DNA of 64,000 nt. It comes from Leptidea sinapis (lineage: Eukaryota; Arthropoda; Insecta; Lepidoptera; Pieridae). A program made the translations under genes and the position numbers. Below the pieces are notes generated by a model. That model saw only the letters and a program-made list of their open reading frames with translations, did not search any database and had not been told where the DNA came from. Location: NCBI RefSeq assembly GCF_905404315.1, contig NC_066310.1, forward strand, positions 7,254,001 through 7,318,000, given 5' to 3'. Below, piece by piece: positions 61,701-64,000 of the stretch (position 1 is its first letter; the number at the start of each line of letters is the position of its first letter).

Positions 61701-62781
61701 AACAAATTGTTTAATTTTTTTTTATTCAATATTTTTCCAATATTACTATGTAATGTCACTCATACAATGTTTATTAGGTATACAGCGTGGACTACAATGG
61801 CAATTTCAAATGAAAACACGGGTTTAACTCCTTGACAATAATCATAAATTAATAAATCTAAAAACTAAAGTAAATAATTATATTTACAACGAAACAAATT
61901 GTAGATTTAATAAACCTAATTTGAATTACCAATCGCTAGGCGTTACTCACCTACGAGTTCTGATTGGCTACGGCCCGGCTTACGACAAGACGGTACAGGG
62001 TGTTCCGAAATTATATTATGGACGGTGTATTTGTTTAGATGAATTGTGTATTTTTTAATTGCCAAATACACTAGGCTTAGACTACAAAAATAAATTTAAC
62101 ATAACATGACATTTTACATTATAAAATACTAGCTGATACTCGCAACTTCGTCCGCGTAGATAAAGGGTTTATAAAATAATAAGCAACTTTAGAGTTGAAA
62201 AATTCATGTCCTTTTCCAGTTCCGGTTCCGATTTTCGCTCCCGTTCCCAACATATACATCTTATTTCGAGGAAGATTGCTATGGCAAACTAAACCTACTG
62301 TTGGTATACTTTATAGCATCGACGTGAATTTCAGTTTTTCACAAATCCCGCGGGAACCATGGATTTTTCTGGCAAAAAAAGTAGCATATGGCTTTCTCAA
62401 GCTCCAGTTTATCGCTGTACCAAATTTCATCCAAATCGGTTCAGTTCAGCTCCAGCGTAAAAACGTAACAAACAAACATTCACATTAATAATATTAGTAG
62501 ACATATAATTACTTAACACCTGGTTAACACAAGGTTACGAACGTTAAAGATACTCAACATTTCGGGTTTTCCCTATGTTTTTTTTCTAATTGATATTTTA
62601 TACATTTCAGGCCAGACCAGTGACATTGCTAGTTACGTGGGCGCTGGACTAGATGCCGGAGAGTGTGGCATACGATTCTCTAGCTTAGGTGTGAGTGATT
62701 CTGGATCTTGGAGCTGCCATGTGGGACTGTTGAATACTTCAGCGGAATTACAGCATGCCACCATTACTGTCGAAATTGAAG
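43714..62781 (+). CDS. Multi-exon gene: secreted/cell-surface protein with six tandem Fas3-like Ig domains (3' end beyond window)
   Basis: Nine exons (43714-43753, 52971-53288, 53959-54303, 54923-55183, 55564-55824, 56747-56927, 59659-59837, 61222-61359, 62611-62781) join in one open frame of about 631 codons. All introns are GT..AG. Junction phases are consistent throughout: phase 1 everywhere except phase 2 between exons 6 and 7. The protein starts with a hydrophobic signal peptide and continues as six Ig-like repeats. Domain 6 carries the signature Y-x-GAGL-x-AG-x-CGI, which I recognise from the first Ig domain of insect fasciclin 3. Each domain ends in a [D/N/H]xG-x-W motif in place of the usual DxGxYxC. 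Expected role (inference): homophilic or heterophilic recognition at the cell surface, or a secreted recognition protein. No transmembrane segment or stop codon is seen before 62781, so the C terminus lies to the right. It could be a lepidopteran Fas3 paralogue or an expanded relative; I do not assign a symbol. Confidence 0.85.
44785..45250 (-). pseudogene. LINE tail plus reverse-transcriptase scrap in intron 1
   Basis: 44785-45100 is the inverted 3' tail (GATACTACTACCGCTTCGGA, AAGAAACTCTCCCAGCATTC). Next to it, minus-strand 45170-45245 encodes LSLFYDLSKAFEMVDHKILF, the motif-A region of a reverse transcriptase (FYDLSKAFDxVDHxIL). The first Asp is kept and the Asp after AF is Glu. The segment between is deleted. 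Confidence 0.7.
45352..45703 (-). repeat. RTE-like retroelement tail, minus strand (intron 1)
   Basis: It runs from ATCTATACTAATATTATAAA to AACGTTTGCCGGGTCAGCTA. It is the closest relative, inverted, of the copy at 12977-13286. Confidence 0.6.
46085..46290 (-). repeat. tRNA-core element, minus strand, fold-back ends (intron 1)
   Basis: The tRNA-like core lies at about 46115-46185 (minus strand: GGCTCAGGGAAAGAGCGCTC ... GGGTTCGAGTTTAAA). The outer sequence occurs in both orientations: CTGGGATTAA near 46090 and TTAATCCCAG near 46252. The core is diverged from the other copies. Confidence 0.6.
46697..47290. repeat. Patchwork of hairpin-SINE pieces and a LINE tail in intron 1
   Basis: 46697-46740 is a + strand piece (CTGAAGGGCGCCATAGCTAG). 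46755-46905 is a minus-strand piece (ACGAGACGAGCTGATGGTAA ... TTAAGTCTCGTTTGCCCA). 46908-47046 is a LINE C-terminal tail (see the LINE-tail entries). 47047-47136 is minus again, and 47140-47290 is + (GTCTCAAAGTGACGAGCGCA ... CATCTCGTCCCTTATTTAAA). The order suggests insertion plus rearrangement. Confidence 0.65.
47291..50400. other. Middle of intron 1, mostly unrecognised
   Basis: One jockey-like scrap (48885-48995) is recognised. A 64-codon minus-strand frame (48454-48648) and a GC-richer block at 49650-50090 with a 66-codon minus-strand frame have no family match; the latter could be an unnamed mobile element. Confidence 0.4.
48885..48995 (+). pseudogene. Short jockey-like LINE fragment (intron 1)
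   Basis: ATTGTCCTCACCATCTGGAT parallels ATTATCCTCACCATCTGGAT at 36300; ACCACACCATAGAACGAGCT parallels the TKLWNEL block. The matching frame is broken. Confidence 0.55.
50416..50774. mobile_element. CACGGAC MITE, copy 3 (intron 1 of the Ig gene)
   Basis: It starts CACGGACTAGTAAAAAAAG and ends CGTCCTTAGTCCGTG. Flanks GAGAAGAC (50408-50415) and GATAAGAC (50775-50782) differ at one position, good support for an 8-bp target duplication. The interior matches copy 2 closely. Confidence 0.82.
51165..51275 (-). pseudogene. Fragment of the same LINE in intron 1
   Basis: TATTGAGAGGCAACAGTTAA and ATTCTTTAGGATCTCTGCAG parallel TATTGAGAAGCAACAGTCAA and ATTCTTTAGGATCTAGG at 26163-26230. Too short to say more. 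Confidence 0.55.
51726..52044. mobile_element. MITE with 54-bp near-perfect terminal inverted repeats, TTA flanks
   Basis: Arms 51726-51779 and 51991-52044 are reverse complements over 54 bp with one visible mismatch (CCATGC versus CCGTGC). TTA flanks both ends (51723-51725 and 52045-52047), the 3-bp target duplication typical of PIF/Harbinger elements; a TTAA reading (piggyBac-like) is less exact but possible. The GC-richer interior has no transposase. The arms show very little decay, so insertion looks recent. Confidence 0.85.
52424..52696. mobile_element. MITE family with CGGCCGTTCCCAATAT ends, copy 1 (intron 1)
   Basis: The left end reads TTACGACCGTTCCCAATAT and the right end ATATTGGGAACGGCCGTAA, its near-exact reverse complement. 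The interior is shared with the copy at 56967-57281: ACTTATCGACGGTAACTCACC, CGTACACGCTGT, GTATAGCTTACCAGCGATAG and GCGTCCCAATATAAGGCGATAA. Length is 273 bp with no coding capacity. The exact target duplication is ambiguous. Confidence 0.8.
52971..53288 (+). CDS. Exon 2: Ig domain 1
   Basis: The exon is 318 bp, phase 1 to phase 1, after a T9-type pyrimidine tract and CAG, and ends before GTGAGA. It encodes a complete Ig-like domain. One cysteine pair is visible: KCYLE (C-strand side) and QCRVTI (E-strand side), followed by VNDNGLWILHS. The position of the canonical B-strand cysteine is Leu/Thr/Phe (VLTFF), and the canonical F-strand cysteine after the conserved Trp is replaced (WIL). N-glycosylation sequons (NNS, NLT, NLS) are present. 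Confidence 0.88.
53959..54303 (+). CDS. Exon 3: acidic linker and Ig domain 2
   Basis: The exon is 345 bp, phase 1 to 1, after AATTTCAG and before GTATGC. It begins with an acidic linker rich in Glu (VPEEESNSEPEVEVEY), then a domain with ETCKVISPSGQ and SSCGVIITV as its cysteine pair and GNWTLIAEG at the F strand. As in domain 1, the canonical B-F cysteines are absent: LSMHI at the B strand and NWTL at the F strand. A sequon (NFT) is visible. Confidence 0.88.
54923..55183 (+). CDS. Exon 4: Ig domain 3
   Basis: The exon is 261 bp, phase 1 to 1, after GGGTTGCAG and before GTAAAA. The cysteine pair sits in ETCRILTPQGD and NTCSFNV, with NDNGTWYIIYG closing the domain. The B-strand position reads FIASL and the F strand WYII, so no canonical pair. 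The motif CRI.TP.G parallels CKVISPSG in exon 3, which supports origin by exon duplication. The open frame runs on past the donor as far as 55362, so intron retention would add a short tail before a stop. Confidence 0.88.
55564..55824 (+). CDS. Exon 5: Ig domain 4
   Basis: The exon is 261 bp, phase 1 to 1, starting after TATTTTAG. It encodes a domain with the cysteine pair IYCKVTDPKGH and GKCNVNL, and HHGTWTVAVG at the F strand; canonical B-F cysteines are again missing. Two donors are possible: 55821 (before GTGGTA) or 55824 (before GTAAGG). Both keep phase 1 and differ by one codon. I prefer 55824 because GTAAGG fits the consensus better. Confidence 0.86.
55955..56060 (-). pseudogene. Jockey-like LINE 3' fragment in intron 5
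   Basis: GGCAAACGGGTAAAAGGCTC and CTCATGGACATTCGCAACAC match the 28.0 kb copy. It lies about 130 bp downstream of exon 5. Confidence 0.5.
56747..56927 (+). CDS. Exon 6: first half of Ig domain 5
   Basis: The exon is 181 bp, starts in phase 1 after ATTTTTCAG and ends in phase 2 before a consensus GTAAGT. It contains VSITCSVQS, with the canonical B-strand cysteine restored, and RACKFRDPSGR, matching the CK/CR.xxPxG motif of the other domains. It ends inside the domain at FHGSVV; exon 7 continues the same frame. Confidence 0.85.
56967..57281. mobile_element. MITE family with CGGCCGTTCCCAATAT ends, copy 2 (intron 6)
   Basis: It starts TAACGGCCGTTCCCAATAT and ends TATATTGAGAATGGCCGTTA. It shares the interior of copy 1 and has an extra segment around 57190-57230. 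It lies about 40 bp inside intron 6, next to the exon 6 donor, and about 260 bp upstream of the mariner relic. Confidence 0.8.
57543..58760 (+). mobile_element. mariner-type transposon copy in intron 6
   Basis: The ends are imperfect inverted repeats: 57550-57571 shares ACTGAAAATGTTTA with the reverse complement of 58730-58753. The interior encodes a decayed mariner transposase. The length of about 1.2 kb is slightly under a full 1.3 kb mariner. The outer few bases of each end are uncertain because the arms diverge. Confidence 0.85.
57804..58688 (+). pseudogene. Degenerate mariner (DD34D family) transposase
   Basis: Recognisable blocks in order: APSRATIYN, GRSNLNDDPREGR, the helix-turn-helix stretch RRMIEEDKTVTYQQIRARLG (57934 on), LGVRKLCTRWIPH, NAVFDI, HHDNAS, LAPCDFYLSP, RGIRFTSPEDAVKAYENA and HCFSQWFHRM. 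It is dead for several visible reasons. The first catalytic Asp of the TGDES block is Ala (GCT at 58180-58182) and the following Trp is Ser. An in-frame stop lies in the N-terminal part. Frame changes and a deletion occur near 58225-58310. Only 26 residues separate the second and third Asp instead of 34, so about 8 are missing. It needs help in trans to move and is most likely fixed. Confidence 0.85.
59301..59578. mobile_element. MITE with about 70-bp terminal inverted repeats, 80 bp upstream of exon 7
   Basis: The left arm begins TTTAAATAAAACACTTTAAA and the right arm, read in reverse complement, begins TTTAAATAAAACACTTTTAA. The match continues through AACGCGTGTA, CTGTTTTTACAT and ATTTTTGC to AAAGTTAC. 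Total length is about 278 bp with no coding capacity, typical of a non-autonomous DNA transposon. The superfamily is not certain. Confidence 0.8.
59659..59837 (+). CDS. Exon 7: second half of Ig domain 5
   Basis: The exon is 179 bp, phase 2 to phase 1, after GCTTTCAG and before GTAAAT. It supplies HVCGLNITNP (partner of the exon 6 RAC cysteine) and DIGLWRCAVE, where the F-strand cysteine after Trp is present. Domain 5 therefore has four cysteines. The intron before it is 2.7 kb and contains two MITE copies and a dead mariner. Confidence 0.85.
59858..60125 (-). pseudogene. Jockey-like LINE fragment just downstream of exon 7
   Basis: GGCGAACGTACGGGTCACCT, AAAAAGATGTACACGCTTTT and GGAGCAACGCCACACATCCT follow the minus-strand order seen at 29640-29830. 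It starts about 20 bp after the exon 7 donor. Confidence 0.5.
60378..60688 (-). repeat. Hairpin SINE, old diverged copy in intron 7
   Basis: The family order is preserved (GACGTTCAGCTAATAACACG, AGGATTCTTG, TCTGAGCGGCATCTACACTT, TAGCCCAGTAACTTCAATAG, CTTCCACTGGTGG), but with many substitutions and no intact tail. Confidence 0.65.
61222..61359 (+). CDS. Exon 8: first half of Ig domain 6
   Basis: The exon is 138 bp, phase 1 to 1, after ATTATTGCAG and before GTATGT. It encodes TLSCSIQ (B-strand cysteine) and IKYCYFRSRNGT, closely like the first Ig domain of insect Fas3. A tRNA-core repeat begins only about 15-20 bp inside the following intron. Confidence 0.86.
61375..61707 (+). repeat. tRNA-core element just inside intron 8
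   Basis: It begins ACACAAATAAAATTTTAAAA at 61384, about 25 bp after the exon 8 donor. It includes the family's long leader (GCAAATATTGGGGTTGAGCA, GATGAAGCCACAACCTGAGA), a + strand tRNA-like core at about 61579-61650 (GGTTGGCTCAGTTGGAAGAG ... GGTTTCGAGTCCCGCATC) and the tail AATCCCAGAAGTTAGGGTAT. This is the longest copy here. Confidence 0.75.
62130..62500 (+). repeat. RTE-like retroelement tail in intron 8
   Basis: CTAGCTGATACTCGCAACTT, TCCGCGTAGATAAAGGG, TTCATCCAAATCGGTTCAG and AATAATATTAGTAGACAT are the typical start and end of such tails. It ends about 110 bp upstream of exon 9. Confidence 0.6.
62611..62781 (+). CDS. Exon 9: second half of Ig domain 6
   Basis: The exon is 171 bp, phase 1 to 1, after TACATTTCAG and before GTATTT. 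It encodes SYVGAGLDAGECGIRF and SDSGSWSCHVG, giving domain 6 four cysteines. GAGL.AG.CG is the strongest single match to the Fas3 first Ig domain. The next exon was not found with confidence before 64000. Confidence 0.87.
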
Positions 62782-64000
62782 GTATTTTCACAAATATACA
62801 GATAGAAAATCGATGCCTTCATTCATTATACATTCCGGGAAATCTGTGGGGATAGATTTGTACTCATCATTTCATATATACGTCTCGTTCAATACCTTTA
62901 TAGTTGTTGTAAAAACTTGTGAATGTGGGATGCTCCATGTCCACCCCGGAGCATAAATTAGCGCATCACACGGTCGATCGCATCCACAGCCAGGACTTTC
63001 ATTAAGGGATATATTTCGCCGGGACACCACGGTGGCGCAATCAGTGTCCGCTACCAAGAGAATATATACAGCATATGAATTTGGTGGCGCGACCAGCTCG
63101 GACGCGTGCACAGATCTGGTCGCGCCACCAGAGCTGTATGGTGTCTGATTCAATCAGTCGCCAGTCCGGCCGCCAGTAACGCTCCCACCCCATTGCATGC
63201 AACACGAGTGCACTGTTTTTTGATTGCGTTTCCTAATTGGACGTAAAACGTACCAAACCGCAACCATGTCCAAATTGAGTTCCGAACAAAAAATTAGTCA
63301 CGTGATTGATATTAACGGACTGACAAAACAATGACAGCCCTACCGTTACTCTTTAAATTATATCATGACATAGTAGCCCAACTTGTATGGAATATAAACT
63401 TTAAACACGAATTCCTTAAAATGTGATGGTTGTGGCTTGGAACGTTTTTCAGGAACTACGTCCAATTGCATTCGATGGATAATTTCGATATTCTGTACCG
63501 ACAGAAAGGCTTAGTATTGAAATTCAAAGTAGACCATTAATTTAGGATAATAATTAACAGATAATTCCGATAGATATTTAAAAATGAAATGCTAAGGCTA
63601 AATAATGTTGAACCCACCGCTGTTTCTTTTATCTCTTAAACTTTATTTTTCTACTTACATACAGCAGTAGTGCTATTCTCTTCGAGGTCCATTTTGATGC
63701 TGTCCCAATGTGGCGTGACTGGTGTTTCGGTGAAATATGCCATATTACTCCAATGCAACCGCCCCCGAAATACATGCAAAAACACAAATACCCATATAGT
63801 CTAAGCTCCATTCAACACGCCGGTCAGCATCAGACTGGCTCCTGTAGCACTACTAACTACCACGTCTTCGTACTCTATGATAGAGGTGTGTCATTGAGGG
63901 TTTTTAAATTAATTTAATTTGAGTGGTTTTTTATCAATGGCCAACAGGTTGAAAAAACTGTAAAATCGTCAACGGGTTCGGTTAATGCATTAATTAATAA
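62782..64000. other. Intron 9 (partial), with a GC-rich hairpin block
   Basis: From the GTATTT donor at 62782 to the window end no certain exon is found. 62900-63180 is unusually GC-rich and holds a 15-bp inverted repeat (63082-63096 and 63116-63130) plus a 93-codon minus-strand frame (62872-63153). A stretch after CATACAG at 63664 stays open for about 45 codons in the gene's phase but shows no Ig motif. Confidence 0.45.

Noticed and set aside
63266..63334. Short frame starting CAACCATG
   Set aside because: Only 22 codons before a stop; the start context is good but nothing supports translation.
63664..63805. Possible tenth exon of the Ig gene
   Set aside because: There is an acceptor-like CATACAG and about 45 open codons in phase, but no donor within the open part that I trust and no Ig or membrane motif.

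Overview
This window looks like a piece of a lepidopteran (moth or butterfly) nuclear genome. It is AT-rich, genes are split by long introns, and almost all intergenic and intronic DNA is made of short retroelements, 5'-truncated LINE tails, MITEs and a mariner relic of kinds common in Lepidoptera. The order-level call is inference from repeat style and gene structure. I see no bacterial-type operons, no CRISPR array and no rRNA gene.

The only convincing host gene is on the + strand from 43714 to beyond the right edge. Nine exons can be joined in one open frame (about 631 codons): a signal-peptide exon, then six tandem immunoglobulin-like domains, each resembling the first Ig domain of fasciclin 3. 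Domains 1-4 are each one exon bounded by phase-1 introns and keep only one of the two cysteine pairs. Domains 5 and 6 are each split over two exons and keep four cysteines. The 3' end (further domains, any membrane anchor, stop codon) lies outside the window.

Layout: 1-3510 holds a near-identical direct duplication (offset 2143 bp). 3511-25000 is gene-poor and repeat-rich, with LINE tails, SINEs and two copies of an 8-bp-TSD MITE. 25110-29990 holds several LINE fragments, including a broken reverse transcriptase at 25683-27290, plus a relic of a SWIM-like zinc-finger protein. 30000-43500 is more repeats, with candidate regulatory motifs (two CTCF-like sites near 35.3 kb, a possible minus-strand promoter and first exon near 34.2-34.4 kb). 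43500-64000 is the Ig gene; its introns contain mariner, at least four MITE families, tRNA-core elements and LINE tails, some within tens of bases of splice sites.

The best candidate for an undescribed system is the array of Fas3-like Ig domains: phase-symmetric domain exons suited to exon skipping, and four consecutive domains in which the canonical B-F disulfide cysteines are gone while a second cysteine pair is kept.
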